Origin: Roseiarcus sp963836695
Lineage (GTDB): Bacteria > Pseudomonadota > Alphaproteobacteria > Rhizobiales > Beijerinckiaceae
Length of the DNA stretch: 64,000 bases
NCBI GenBank assembly: GCA_963836695.1
Contig: CAWIKX010000013.1
Location: 1-64,000, forward strand
Direction of reading: 5' to 3'
How positions within the stretch are numbered: position 1 is the first letter of the stretch; every line of letters starts with the position of its first letter. Below are positions 35,654 to 45,152 of the stretch, in pieces. The notes beneath the pieces are model-generated. The model saw only the letters and a program-made list of their open reading frames with translations, ran no database searches and was not told where the DNA came from. Both the position numbers and the translations under genes were made by a program.

Positions 35654-35801
35654 CTTTTGTCGGGGTCGCGCGGGCGGGGATATGGGCGACCGCCGACTTG
35701 AACGGAAGAGCGCGTTAAACGCAGGGCCGGGGACAAGCCCATTAACTCTTCCGTCCATTTCATGTCGGCGTCCTACGGCGAAGCCGGGGACGCCGGGTAA
35801 T

Positions 35802-37298
35802 TCAGGACGCTCGCGTTGGCAGCGTCAGGTAATGTTCTCCATCCTTGGACTTGACGCGCACGAGAACCGACTTCTTGCCGTCCGACTTGGCCGTGTCGAT
35901 CGCCTGGGCGACCTCGGCCGGCCGGGTGACCGACTTGCCCGCCACCTCGAGGATGACGTCGCCCTGCTTGAGACCCTTGTCGGCCGCGGCGCCGTCGGGG
36001 TCGACTTCAGCAACGACCACGCCGTCCTGTCCATGAGCGGGGCGCAAAGTCAGCCCGAGCTTGGCGAGCGCCGAACCCCCGTCGTCATCGGAGTTTCGCA
36101 TCTCCGCATTCGCCGTCTTATCGGCGGGCATGGTTCCCAGCGTGACCTCGATCGTCATCGGCGAGCCGTTGCGGACGATCCCGAGCTTGACTGTCTTCTT
36201 CGGGCCAAGCGCGGCGATCCGGCGGGCGAGATCGTGCGGATCGGCGACGGTCTCTCCGTCGACCGCGGTGATCACGTCGCCGCTCTTCACGCCCGCGGCC
36301 GCCGCAGGGGAATCCTTCTGCGCCGCGGCCACCAGCGCGCCTGTCGTTTGTTTGAGCCCGAGGTCGTCGGCTAGATCCGCGGTCACATTCTGGATCTGAA
36401 CGCCGATCCAGCCGCGCGTGACGGACCCACTGTCCTTGAGCTGCTGCACGACATTCTTGACTACGTCGCTCGCGATGGCGAAGCCTATGCCGACGCTACC
36501 GCCCGATGGCGAGAAGATCGCGGTATTGACGCCCACCACCTCGCCCTCGGCGTTGAAGGTTGGGCCGCCGGAATTACCGTGATTGACCGGGGCGTCGATC
36601 TGCAGGAAGTCGTCATAAGGCCCGGAGCCAATGTCGCGTCCGCGCGCCGAGACGATTCCCGCCGTCACCGTTCCGCCGAGACCGAACGGATTGCCGACCG
36701 CGATCACCCAATCGCCGACGCGCGGCGTGTGCGATGCGAACGACACATACGGGAAGTTGCTTCCTTCGGCCTTCAGAAGCGCAAGATCCGTCTTGCTGTC
36801 GACGCCGATCACCTTGGCCGGCATCGACTTGCCTTCCGAGGTTGTGACGGTCACCTCGGAGGCGTGGTCGACGACATGGTTGTTGGTGACGATATAGCCG
36901 TCGCCGGAGATGAAGAATCCTGACCCCTGAGCCTGCGAGAAATGATGGCGGGTCGGCGCGTGATCGCCGTCGTCGTTGCTATCCGGCATGCCGAAATGGC
37001 GGAAGAAATGGTAGAACGGGCTGTTCTTCGGGATGTCGGGCATTCCGGGGACGCCGTCCGAATCCTCGTCGTCGACCTGATCGGCGTCGGTGAGCTTGAC
37101 CTTGACCGAAACCACCGCCGGTTTCACGCGGTCGACCACGTCGGCGAACGAGGCCGGTCCAGCCGGCGCCTGCTCGGTCGTGGCGGCGGCGGAAACTGGC
37201 GCGACCGAGGTTTCGGCCGCGAACCCGCCGAGGGCCGCGAGCGCGACAGCGCCGAGAAGCGCCGCGCGAAGGGAATAGGAGGGTCGATCAAACGACAT
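35802..37298 (-). CDS. Do/DegP-family periplasmic serine protease
   Basis: A 498-residue HtrA protein. Signal peptide in residues 1-38 (SLRAALLGAVALAALGGFA). Catalytic triad H141 (TNNHVVDHA), D171 (KTDLALLK), S243 (NHGNSGGPTF). Two PDZ domains cover about 275-375 and 395-490. A flexible acidic loop (DADQVDDEDSDG) lies before the protease core. It degrades misfolded periplasmic proteins. First gene of the conserved protease/two-component/glnE block. The ATG at 37298 is preferred to the TTG before it. Confidence 0.9.
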   Translation of the reverse strand: MSFDRPSYSLRAALLGAVALAALGGFAAETSVAPVSAAATTEQAPAGPASFADVVDRVKPAVVSVKVKLTDADQVDDEDSDGVPGMPDIPKNSPFYHFFRHFGMPDSNDDGDHAPTRHHFSQAQGSGFFISGDGYIVTNNHVVDHASEVTVTTSEGKSMPAKVIGVDSKTDLALLKAEGSNFPYVSFASHTPRVGDWVIAVGNPFGLGGTVTAGIVSARGRDIGSGPYDDFLQIDAPVNHGNSGGPTFNAEGEVVGVNTAIFSPSGGSVGIGFAIASDVVKNVVQQLKDSGSVTRGWIGVQIQNVTADLADDLGLKQTTGALVAAAQKDSPAAAAGVKSGDVITAVDGETVADPHDLARRIAALGPKKTVKLGIVRNGSPMTIEVTLGTMPADKTANAEMRNSDDDGGSALAKLGLTLRPAHGQDGVVVAEVDPDGAAADKGLKQGDVILEVAGKSVTRPAEVAQAIDTAKSDGKKSVLVRVKSKDGEHYLTLPTRAS

Positions 37299-37585
37299 CA
37301 AACGCTGCTCCGAGCATCCAGGCTATGGCTACGGAGACTGTCCCCGCCGCCTCACGATCAGGAGAATGCGCTTGTTCGCCTAAACAGCCGATGGCGCGAA
37401 CATGAAAGCTTGGTAATGTGGTTTTCGCTCAAGTTCGGAGCGACGTCTTCGCCGAACTGGCGGACCGTTCTCGACCACACGTCGTCGGCCGCTCAACCTG
37501 AAGCAGGCCCGCGGGACTTTAAATCGCTTCTTGCTTAGACAGAAAAAACTTGATGGGAGACGAGACGAATCGTCTCGTCAGCGGT

Positions 37586-37780
37586 TCACGCGTCTGCGGT
37601 CTTCGACTTCGGCTTCAGAACCTGACGGCCACGATACATACCGCTCTTAAGGTCGATGTGATGGGGACGGCGCAGTTCGCCCGAATCCTTATCTTCGACA
37701 TAAGAGGGCGCCTTGAGCGCATCGGCCGAGCGGCGCATGCCGCGGCGGGAGGGCGAAGTTTTGCGTCTGGGGACGGCCAC
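37586..37780 (-). CDS. rpmF: 50S ribosomal protein L32
   Basis: A 64-residue L32: MAVPRRKTSPSRRGMRRSAD ... KAPSYVEDKDSGELRRPHHI, without zinc-binding Cys pairs. Start GTG at 37780, preceded by GGAG at 8 bases. Part of the large subunit. A single gene. Confidence 0.95.
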   Translation of the reverse strand: MAVPRRKTSPSRRGMRRSADALKAPSYVEDKDSGELRRPHHIDLKSGMYRGRQVLKPKSKTADA

Positions 37781-37874
37781 CGAGAGAACTCCAAAATCTT
37801 AAGCCGGGCGGCGAGGCCCGGAGATCGAGAAGGCGCGGCTCTTACACACAATCGGGCCGGAACGCCAGTCGTTG

Positions 37875-38297
37875 TTAGAGCCAAAGCCGAAAAACCGCCT
37901 CGCCGCGCCGATCGACGCCTGTCTGCGCCCAGCCCCTCGACCGATAGAAGGCCGCCGCCTTGGTGTGTTGGCCAGTTGTCAGGAACGCCTGCCGATGCCC
38001 GGCCTGTCGAAGGCGCGCGATTGCTTCATTGAGGAGCGCCGTGCCATGGCCTCGCCTCTGAGCCCCGTCGATCACGAACAGCGCCCATACATAACCCGTC
38101 TGATGGTTTGCGCAGGTAAAGCCTTGAATCCCCGCATCATCCTCGGAAACAAGGAAAATCGCCTCGCTGAGATACCACTCGACTTCCGCGAGCGTGACGA
38201 GCGACGGATCTTCAAGCCGATTTTCGGCCGTTCCATGCCGAACCTCGGACATCCGCGGCAGATCGAGCTTCGTGGCTCGGCGTAAGTGCGGAGGCAT
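37875..38297 (-). CDS. GNAT N-acetyltransferase
   Basis: About 140 residues with the GNAT fold: RRATKLDLPRMSEVRHG at the N-terminus, then VWALFVIDGAQRRGHGTALL (the Q/RxxGxG/A acetyl-CoA motif is QRRGHGT) and a C-terminal AAFYRSRGW. The start at 38297 fits GNAT length; the frame is open to 38537 over the next gene. Substrate unknown. Confidence 0.8.
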   Translation of the reverse strand: MPPHLRRATKLDLPRMSEVRHGTAENRLEDPSLVTLAEVEWYLSEAIFLVSEDDAGIQGFTCANHQTGYVWALFVIDGAQRRGHGTALLNEAIARLRQAGHRQAFLTTGQHTKAAAFYRSRGWAQTGVDRRGEAVFRLWL

Positions 38298-38358
38298 GGC
38301 GGCCAAGTTTATGCCCGGACGGACAGGCCTGATCCAGCCTCTTGCGTTCGGCGCCGGC

Positions 38359-38862
38359 TCAGGCCGCGCCGCGGGTCTCGAAGGCGGCGAACGCCATCGC
38401 CTCGCGCGGTTGGCGGTTGGCCCACAGGACGAACTGGAACGCTTGGTAATAGGTCTCACAGGCTTCGAGAGCCGCATTGACCACAGCCGTGCACTGCGCG
38501 TCATTCGCGCCCGCGCCCCCGGCCAGGCATAAAGCATGGCGGAACATCACCACGTCCTGTTGGCTCCATTGGTCGAAATGCCCAAGCCACAATTGTTCAT
38601 TGATGAGTTGCGTCAATTCGCCGATCGCCGCGCGCTTGTGTGCGGGCGTCTTGAGATCGAAGGAACAGCTCACATGCAGGGATTCCATATCCGGCAACCA
38701 GGTGAAGGCGACGTCGTAATTGGCGAACTTGCCGGAGACCAGGATTGAAATCTCGTCCGTCTCGGCCCGATCGAAGGCCCATTCGTTAACCGCGGCCAAT
38801 CGCTCGACCACATCGACGGGGTGCTCGCGACGCTCGCCGGCGCTGGTTTCGATGAGGGACAT
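38359..38862 (-). CDS. YbjN domain-containing protein
   Basis: About 167 residues. The segments HPVDVVERLAAVNEWAFDRA, DYVAFTWLPDMESLHVSCSF-like core and ELTQLINEQLWLGHFDQWSQ mark the YbjN family. The start at MSLIETSAG matches homologues, though no strong binding site is seen. The family is linked to stress and secretion chaperone-like folds; role not established. Confidence 0.85.
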   Translation of the reverse strand: MSLIETSAGERREHPVDVVERLAAVNEWAFDRAETDEISILVSGKFANYDVAFTWLPDMESLHVSCSFDLKTPAHKRAAIGELTQLINEQLWLGHFDQWSQQDVVMFRHALCLAGGAGANDAQCTAVVNAALEACETYYQAFQFVLWANRQPREAMAFAAFETRGAA

Positions 38863-39044
38863 CTGAGGTCTTTCGCGGGAAACGAGGAACGGAGCAAAGG
38901 CCGCCTCGACCTGCGAGTCGCGCAACCCACCACAACCTTGCTGATTCGCGCTCGTTCGTAAACCGTTTACCCTCGGAGTTCACAAAATTTAGTAAACGGA
39001 ATCAAGGCTCTGGTAGGGGCAGGGCTCTGGTAATGCGAGTCCGA

Positions 39045-39305
39045 TCAAAGCCTTGGCTCATTAAGCTTAGCTTCCAGGGCGGCTACCCTTGCGGCAAGCT
39101 TCTCGTTCTCGTCCCGGCCGCGCGCCGCCATCTCTTTGACCGCCTCGAACTCCTCGCGGGTGACGACGTTCATGCCGGCCATCATGCGCTCCATCTGCGC
39201 GCGAGCGAAAGTCTGAGCCTCGCGTTTCGCGCCGTCGGCGAGCCCCGCGGCGTCGGTCATGAGACGCGAAAGATCGTCGAAAAAGCGGCTGTTGGTCTGC
39301 GGCAT
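39045..39305 (-). CDS. UbiK/BMFP-domain accessory protein
   Basis: An 86-residue protein of the YqiC/BMFP (UbiK) family, helical with a C-terminal coiled coil: TNSRFFDDLSRLMTDAAGLA, then NVVTREEFEAVKEMAARGRD and LAARVAALEAKL. UbiK aids aerobic ubiquinone synthesis in gamma-proteobacteria; the role in Alphaproteobacteria is less clear. Single gene. Confidence 0.8.
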   Translation of the reverse strand: MPQTNSRFFDDLSRLMTDAAGLADGAKREAQTFARAQMERMMAGMNVVTREEFEAVKEMAARGRDENEKLAARVAALEAKLNEPRL

Positions 39306-39954
39306 GGCTCAAGCTCCCGAGACGCCCGCGTTTGGGCGCAGCGGGCCGCAGGAGTATGTGGCGCGGGCGCATTCGCGGCGCAAGTGACGGCGAATGCGGC
39401 GCTTCTCGCTTTTCGGCCTCTCGTCGCCTCTAGACCCTCATTCGCTAGCATCTGAGGGCTATCGCCGACCACACGGCCTCGCCTGCCGGTCGACCAGTTG
39501 CTGACCCGTCGCCTGAAGCTTGACGAGATCGACGAGGGCTTCGACCGGCTCGGCGAGGGGGTCCGGCAGGTCATCGTGTTTGAACAGGGGCGTTTCAGCG
39601 GTCGATCGCCGCCGCTGTTGCGATGCAACCCGCCGGTTTTAAATCAAGTCTTTTTGGTGTAAAAACGATTGACAATGACATAAATCTATCGCAGTTTTAG
39701 GTTGCGGTTGCTTCTTGACGCGGGGGAAACGAACATCCAAAGCAACTTTCGGCTGTAGGTCTAATTGCGTTCGCTAGTGACGCGCACGCTCAAACATTCA
39801 CCAACAGCGTAACTTCACGATCACTCCCAAGAATTCGCTGGGTAACGCCAGCGACAGGTGGCTTGCTGTCTAGAGTACTCAATCTGGAATGCTGCTGCCG
39901 TTCATCTGCTTCGAGTAGCCCAATAATCGCATTTTTATAAGGGGAGAAACTTTC
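39306..39954. other. Intergenic stretch with a gene remnant and the PEP-CTERM promoter region
   Basis: Holds the alcohol dehydrogenase remnant (39474-39581) and then AT-rich sequence leading to the PEP-CTERM gene. TTGACA at 39670 is a candidate -35 element, but no convincing -10 at 17 bases was found. No other gene is supported. Confidence 0.4.
39474..39581 (+). pseudogene. C-terminal fragment of a zinc-dependent alcohol dehydrogenase
   Basis: Reads LPVDQLLTRRLKLDEIDEGF, then DRLGEGVRQVIVF, the usual C-terminus of class III-type medium-chain dehydrogenases (PVDxLITHRxxLxxINEGFxxLxxGxxIRxVI). No upstream part exists nearby, and the frame runs on past the normal end to a stop at 39660. A leftover of a deletion. 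Confidence 0.7.
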
Positions 39955-40662
39955 ATGAAAAGACTGCTTATCACCACTGCGCTCGTAGCGCTTGCGACCG
40001 GCGCGCATGCTCAACTCTTCACCGCCGGCGGGACGTACAGCTTCAACCTCCAAAATTCACCGGGTACGTCGAACAACCCCGTGACCTTCACCCCCGGTAC
40101 GCAGTTGATCGATGGCGGCGATGTCGCGTTGACCCTCACGATTGTGAACGCGGCTGACTTCGCCACGACCGGCGCGCAATGGGTGGTGCTGCAAACTCAG
40201 ACTGTCGGCGGCCTCGCACTGTCGCAGCCGGGGGAAAACTGGTCATTCAGCGCGGTTGGCCTTCCCGCTGCCATCCCGATCAACTTCATTGCCGACTACA
40301 GCCAATGGACAGACACCAGTGGGGCGAACATCCCTCAAACCAACCACATCTTCAACCAACCGCTGATCAGCAATCCAGTGCCGGGTATGACCGGAACAGG
40401 CGAGGGCTCCTCGGGCTTCGCTTCGGCCATTCCTGTTGGCCCGGCATTTCCGCTTGGCGGGTTCTCTGACCCGTTCTCCGTCGTGACCAACGCTCTCGGC
40501 ACCCTCAACGTGGGCGGCGAGATCGAAGCTTTGGAGTTCGCACCCCAAAGCCCGCCCAGCGGGGTTCCAGAGCCTAGCACTTGGGCGATGATGCTCATTG
40601 GCTTTGCTGGCCTCGGATTTGCTGCGTTCAAAAGTCGCAAAGAACACGTCAGCATAGCATAG
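39955..40662 (+). CDS. PEP-CTERM sorting domain protein
   Basis: A 235-residue exported protein. Signal peptide MKRLLITTALVALATGAHAQ; mature part low in charge and Thr/Asn/Gly-rich, likely all-beta. The C-terminus is a PEP-CTERM signal: VPEPSTWAMMLIGFAGLGFA, then a basic KSRKEH end. Exosortase would cut and anchor or release it, tied to exopolysaccharide or biofilm. AGGGGAGAA precedes the ATG. No exosortase gene lies in this window. Confidence 0.9.
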   Translation: MKRLLITTALVALATGAHAQLFTAGGTYSFNLQNSPGTSNNPVTFTPGTQLIDGGDVALTLTIVNAADFATTGAQWVVLQTQTVGGLALSQPGENWSFSAVGLPAAIPINFIADYSQWTDTSGANIPQTNHIFNQPLISNPVPGMTGTGEGSSGFASAIPVGPAFPLGGFSDPFSVVTNALGTLNVGGEIEALEFAPQSPPSGVPEPSTWAMMLIGFAGLGFAAFKSRKEHVSIA

Positions 40663-40694
40663 ACCGAAAAAAAGACTTGGATTGCCGCGTTTCC

Positions 40695-40721
40695 CCCCGG
40701 GCTCAGGCCCGGGGTTTTTTT
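40695..40721 (+). terminator. Rho-independent terminator of the PEP-CTERM gene
   Basis: Perfect 8-base stem CCCCGGGC / GCCCGGGG, loop TCAG, then seven T residues, 33 bases after the stop. A textbook intrinsic terminator. Confidence 0.9.
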
Positions 40722-40979
40722 ATGACGGCGGGCTCTCAGGCAACACAAGGTCCTTCCCGAGGTCGGCCGATCGCGGTTGATCAACTGCTCGCGGTCGCCG
40801 GTGAGCAGCCCGCTTTTGGGGGCAAAATCGTGTAGTCCCACCCGAAGCAGGCTTACGGCTTGTTTCTTCGGCAAGACTTCCAACGAGCCGACCTTCGTTT
40901 CCGCGATCGGACGCGGTAGCGTCGCGTTGGCCCGTTGCTCCTCGCGCCTGAACAAGCCAACGGTGGGAACCCCTCCAAC

Positions 40980-42914
40980 ATGCTTGCACTGAAGCGGACG
41001 AGGCGCCTCTTGTTTCGATTGCTGCTGTCGCTCGCCTTTTTAGTCGTCGGCGCTATCGACGCCGTCGCGCAGACTCAGGACCCGGCCAAGCGCGCCAAGA
41101 TGGAGGAGGTTGTCGACGGGGCGGTCGGCGAAGCGATGCGGGCCGATAAGATCGCCGGCGTCAGCCTCGCCATCGTGGACCGGGCCGGCGTCGTCATGGC
41201 GCGCGGCTATGGCGCAGCTGCGATCGATCCTTACCGCAGAGTTGACGCAGATACGCTCTTCCGGGTGGGTTCGATCTCGAAAACGGTGGTGTGGATCGCG
41301 ATCATGCAGCTCGTCGAGCAGGGCAAGCTGAGCCTCGACGATCCGATCAACGATCGGCTGCCGCCCTCGCTGCGCATCCCCGACGACGGGTTCCATAAGC
41401 CGATCCTCGTGCGCCATCTGATCACCCATAGCGCGGGCTTCGAGGACTCGATCGAGGGTCTGTTTGTCCATGATCCGGAGAAGCTGCTTGCGCTCGACGA
41501 GAGCCTTGTCGCTCATCGTATCCGCCGCGTGCGCGAGCCCGGAACGCTCGCCATCTACTCGAACTACGGCGCAGCGCTCGCCGGCGCACTTGTCGCCCAC
41601 ATCGCGGGGGAGCCGTGGCAGGACTATGCCGAGCGGCGCATCCTTCGTCCGCTCGGCATGGCGACGGCGACCTTTCGCGAACCCTATCCCGAACGCATCG
41701 CGGCGGCGCGCGGCCTACCTGAGCCAATGTCGCCTGAAATCCTCGCCAAGACGACGAACGGGTTCTCCTGGTCGGGGGGCGCCTACCATGCTCAGCAGTT
41801 CGAATACATATCCAACTACGCTCCGGTCGGCGCCATGTCGGCGAGCGCCAACGACATGGCCGCCTATATGCAGGCCTTGCTCGATCCTGAGCGCATGGCG
41901 AAGGCGGGCGTGCTCAAGGCCGAGACGGCCCTTGCGCTAAGCGAACCGCTGTTCTCGAATACGCCTGAGCTCGCCCCCGTCCTGCATGGCTTCCTTGACC
42001 TCGGCGCTACGCGCGGCCGCTCGGGTTTTGGGCATAGCGGCGCCGTAGTCTTCCAGAAGTCGACGATGGAGATCTATCCCGAGGAAGGCTTTGCGATCTT
42101 CGTTTCCGCCAACACGCCCGCTGGCGGAACGCTTCTCGACGAGCTGCCGGAACTGCTGCTCGATCTCTTCTACCCGACGACCGTTGCCACGCCGCGACGC
42201 GCGAAGGACGCGCAAGCGGAGGCTCAGAAGGTCGCCGGGGTCTATCGCTCGCTGCGCGTGCCGGCCTATCGCAGCGAGGCGGCGCCGGTCCGCTACGTCA
42301 GCGAACTCGCGGTGCGGTCGCTGCCAGGCGGCGACATCGAGGTCGCAGGCAGCCGCCTCTACAAGCCGCTCGGCGAAGGGGTTTTCGGTTCGATCGGGGA
42401 TCATGACCGCATCGCCTTTCATGATCTGGGCGGGCGCATGAGGATGTTCGATCCGTCCGGCGTCTTTCCCGCCGACCGGATCGGCTTCTTCGAGACCCGC
42501 CGCTGGCTGCTCTGGATCTTCGGCGCGGCCGCCACGCTCGCCCTGTGGGCGATCGTCGCGGCCGTCGAGCGGTTTGTTCGCGGCGACCGACGGGGGCGCG
42601 CCGCGGCGATGGTTCTCGACGCCTTGAGCCTCATCTGGCTCGCGGCCGGGGCGTTGCTCCTTGTCAGCGCCCGTTCGTGGGCTGGCGACAAAGCGTCTTT
42701 CCTCTACACCTATCCGGGGACTCTCTACCCAATCGCCTGCTGGGCGCTGCTCGCTGCCGCTGTCTTGACCCCGGTTGGGGCGATGATCGCCTTCGTCCGT
42801 TTTTGGCCGACCGACTGGAGCCCGTGGCTATGGATCCGCAACGGCGTCACGCTCACGGTTTACGCGGCCTCGATCGCCACCCTGTTCGAATGGCGCCTCC
42901 TTGGCTTCAGCTAG
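40980..42914 (+). CDS. Membrane-anchored serine hydrolase (beta-lactamase/class C-like)
   Basis: About 644 residues. Signal or anchor helix (RRLLFRLLLSLAFLVVGAI), then a beta-lactamase-fold domain: the SxxK motif is SISK after FRVG, and YSNYG is the YxN motif. A DUF-like beta domain follows (YRSLRVPAYR...), and three membrane helices end the chain (about residues 515-640). Related enzymes are penicillin-binding or esterase-like proteins; the substrate is not known. The ATG at 40980 gives a proper signal sequence; the frame is open from 40935. Confidence 0.8.
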   Translation: MLALKRTRRLLFRLLLSLAFLVVGAIDAVAQTQDPAKRAKMEEVVDGAVGEAMRADKIAGVSLAIVDRAGVVMARGYGAAAIDPYRRVDADTLFRVGSISKTVVWIAIMQLVEQGKLSLDDPINDRLPPSLRIPDDGFHKPILVRHLITHSAGFEDSIEGLFVHDPEKLLALDESLVAHRIRRVREPGTLAIYSNYGAALAGALVAHIAGEPWQDYAERRILRPLGMATATFREPYPERIAAARGLPEPMSPEILAKTTNGFSWSGGAYHAQQFEYISNYAPVGAMSASANDMAAYMQALLDPERMAKAGVLKAETALALSEPLFSNTPELAPVLHGFLDLGATRGRSGFGHSGAVVFQKSTMEIYPEEGFAIFVSANTPAGGTLLDELPELLLDLFYPTTVATPRRAKDAQAEAQKVAGVYRSLRVPAYRSEAAPVRYVSELAVRSLPGGDIEVAGSRLYKPLGEGVFGSIGDHDRIAFHDLGGRMRMFDPSGVFPADRIGFFETRRWLLWIFGAAATLALWAIVAAVERFVRGDRRGRAAAMVLDALSLIWLAAGALLLVSARSWAGDKASFLYTYPGTLYPIACWALLAAAVLTPVGAMIAFVRFWPTDWSPWLWIRNGVTLTVYAASIATLFEWRLLGFS

Positions 42915-42929
42915 CGAGAACGCACCGGT

Positions 42930-45149
42930 TCACACCCCGGAGACGAGACTGTCGATCCGCAGCGGCAAGTCGCGCAGGCGTTGGCCGGTCGCGTGGTAAA
43001 TCGCGTTGGCGAGCGCCGCCGATGTTCCGACAATGCCGATCTCCCCAATGCCCTTCACGCCAAGCGCGTTGATCAGCGGGTCCTCCTCGGGAATCATGAT
43101 GATCTTGACCTCGCCAACGTCCGCGTTCACGGGGACCATATAGTCGGCCAGGTTGGCGTTCACGTAACGCGAAGTGCGCTGGTCGATCTCAGTTTGCTCG
43201 TGAATGGCGGAGCCAACGCCCCAGATCATTCCACCCATGTACTGACTATGAGCCGTGCGCGGGTTCAGGATTCGGCCTGATGCGAACGCTCCCACCATTC
43301 TGGGCACGCGGATTTCGCGGGTCCGCGCGTGAACGCGCACTTCGACGAACTGCGCGCCGAACGCGAATTGGATTCGGTCCTTCATCCGCGCGCCGCCCAT
43401 GGGCATCGCCGCGCCTCGGTAGAGAGCCTGCACGCCTTCCTTCGCCACACCATGCGGTATAGACTCGGCATATTCCTCAAGCGCGCCCATGCCTCGATCT
43501 TTCATCGCGACCGTGACGTCGGCAGCGGGTCTTCCGTCTTGCCCAAGACGCGCGCGGATCGAATCGCAAGCCTGCGCGACCACGGTGCAAACGCTGGCGG
43601 TCGAGATCGATCCGCCCGCAACCGGCGCCGGCGGGAGATCCGTGTCGCCGAGGGAGACTGAAACCTTGTCGACAGCGATACCAAGCCGCTCGGAAGCAGT
43701 CTGCGCCACGACCGTATAAAGGCCATTGCCGATCTCATGGCCGGCCGTCTCGACCAGCGCGCGGCCGTCGGAAAACACGCGAACGCGGGCGGTCGCTGCG
43801 GCCATCTGGGTAGGGTAGGCGGAGGCGGCGCATCCCCAGCCGACCAGCCAATCGCCATCGCGCTTCGATCCTGGGGCCGGATTGCGCGCTTTCCAGCCGA
43901 ACGCCGCCGCCGCTTCATCGAAACACGCCATCATGGCGCGGCTCGTATAGGGCAATCCTTTGATCGGCTCGGTCTGCGTGTCGTTGACGCGGCGCAGCTC
44001 GATCGGGTCCATGTTGAGCGCGACAGCCAGTTCATCCACCGCGCTTTCGAGAGCAAAGAAATACGGCGTCTCCGCAGGCGCTCGCATGAAGCCAGGCGTT
44101 GATCGGTCGGCGCGCACGATCGTCACATTGCTGGCGACATTCGGGCAGGCGTACATCCGCGTCGAAGCGTCGGTTCCGGCGACCGCATAAGGATCGGCCC
44201 GGGACGTGACCTCCGAACCTTCATGATTGAGCGCTCGAAGTTTTCCCTCCCTCGTCGCCGCAAGCTGAACACGCTGCCGCGTCTCGGCGCGGAAGGTCGA
44301 AATCGTAAAGCCTTGTTCGCGGGTCGGAACGAGCTTGACCGGCCGGCCGAGTCGGCGAGCGGCGATTGCGACAATCGCGGTCCGTTGAGTGAGTGAGCCT
44401 TTAGAGCCGAATGCGCCGCCGACGTAACGGCTGATGACCCTGATTTGACTAGGCTCGATTCCAAGCTGAATTGCGAGCCCGTTCTTGATTCCATAGACAT
44501 TCTGGCTCGGCTCATGAACCGTCAGCTGCGCGCCATTCCAAACACATTGGGTGGCGAACAGTTCAATCGGGTTGTGATGCTGGGTCGGAGTGGAATAGCT
44601 GGCGTCGATTTTGACGGGAGCGGCTTCATAAGCCGCCGGGAAATTCCCAACCTTCGGGTCTTCGTGTTTTTTGTTCTGCCCGGCTAGCTCTTGTTCGACC
44701 GCTCCTTTCGAATCGAAGGTCGCAGCCGACGGCTCCTCCTCATATTCGACGCCAATTTGGTAGGCCGCGTCTTGCGCGACCTCGAGGGTTTCAGCCAGAA
44801 CCATCGCGATCGGCTGGCCCGCGTAGGCGATCTCGGCCGAGGCAAGGGGAACCACGGAATTTGCAGCCGGGCCGCCCTCTGAGGAGAATTTCGCTTTGCG
44901 GATGTCGCCGCCGATCGTCTCATAAGTCACGATATCGAGAACGCCAGGCAAAGCGCGCGCGGCAGTGAGATCGAATGATTTGATGCGCCCTTTAGCAATC
45001 CTGCTCGAGACCAGATAGGCGTGGGCGACATCGGGCAACGCCATGTCCGCCGCATAGACCGCCTTGCCCGTGACCTTGGCGCGGGCGTCATAACGCGGAA
45101 TGGGTTGACCCATATTGCCGATGGGCGCCGGAGCGGCCGGATCGATCAT
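42930..45149 (-). CDS. Aldehyde oxidoreductase, molybdopterin-binding subunit (PaoC-like)
   Basis: A 739-residue large subunit of a xanthine oxidase-family enzyme binding molybdenum-cytosine-dinucleotide cofactor. Shows MGQPIPRYDARAKVTGKAVY at the N-terminus, ISRYVGGAFGSKGSLTQRTA in the cofactor region, and VKGIGEIGIVGTSAALANAI with the catalytic Glu near the end. Last gene of a three-gene operon encoding the 2Fe-2S, FAD and Mo subunits, the PaoABC order. It oxidises aldehydes to acids, probably in the periplasm given the Tat signal on the small subunit. Confidence 0.9.
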   Translation of the reverse strand: MIDPAAPAPIGNMGQPIPRYDARAKVTGKAVYAADMALPDVAHAYLVSSRIAKGRIKSFDLTAARALPGVLDIVTYETIGGDIRKAKFSSEGGPAANSVVPLASAEIAYAGQPIAMVLAETLEVAQDAAYQIGVEYEEEPSAATFDSKGAVEQELAGQNKKHEDPKVGNFPAAYEAAPVKIDASYSTPTQHHNPIELFATQCVWNGAQLTVHEPSQNVYGIKNGLAIQLGIEPSQIRVISRYVGGAFGSKGSLTQRTAIVAIAARRLGRPVKLVPTREQGFTISTFRAETRQRVQLAATREGKLRALNHEGSEVTSRADPYAVAGTDASTRMYACPNVASNVTIVRADRSTPGFMRAPAETPYFFALESAVDELAVALNMDPIELRRVNDTQTEPIKGLPYTSRAMMACFDEAAAAFGWKARNPAPGSKRDGDWLVGWGCAASAYPTQMAAATARVRVFSDGRALVETAGHEIGNGLYTVVAQTASERLGIAVDKVSVSLGDTDLPPAPVAGGSISTASVCTVVAQACDSIRARLGQDGRPAADVTVAMKDRGMGALEEYAESIPHGVAKEGVQALYRGAAMPMGGARMKDRIQFAFGAQFVEVRVHARTREIRVPRMVGAFASGRILNPRTAHSQYMGGMIWGVGSAIHEQTEIDQRTSRYVNANLADYMVPVNADVGEVKIIMIPEEDPLINALGVKGIGEIGIVGTSAALANAIYHATGQRLRDLPLRIDSLVSGV

Positions 45150-45152
45150 CGC

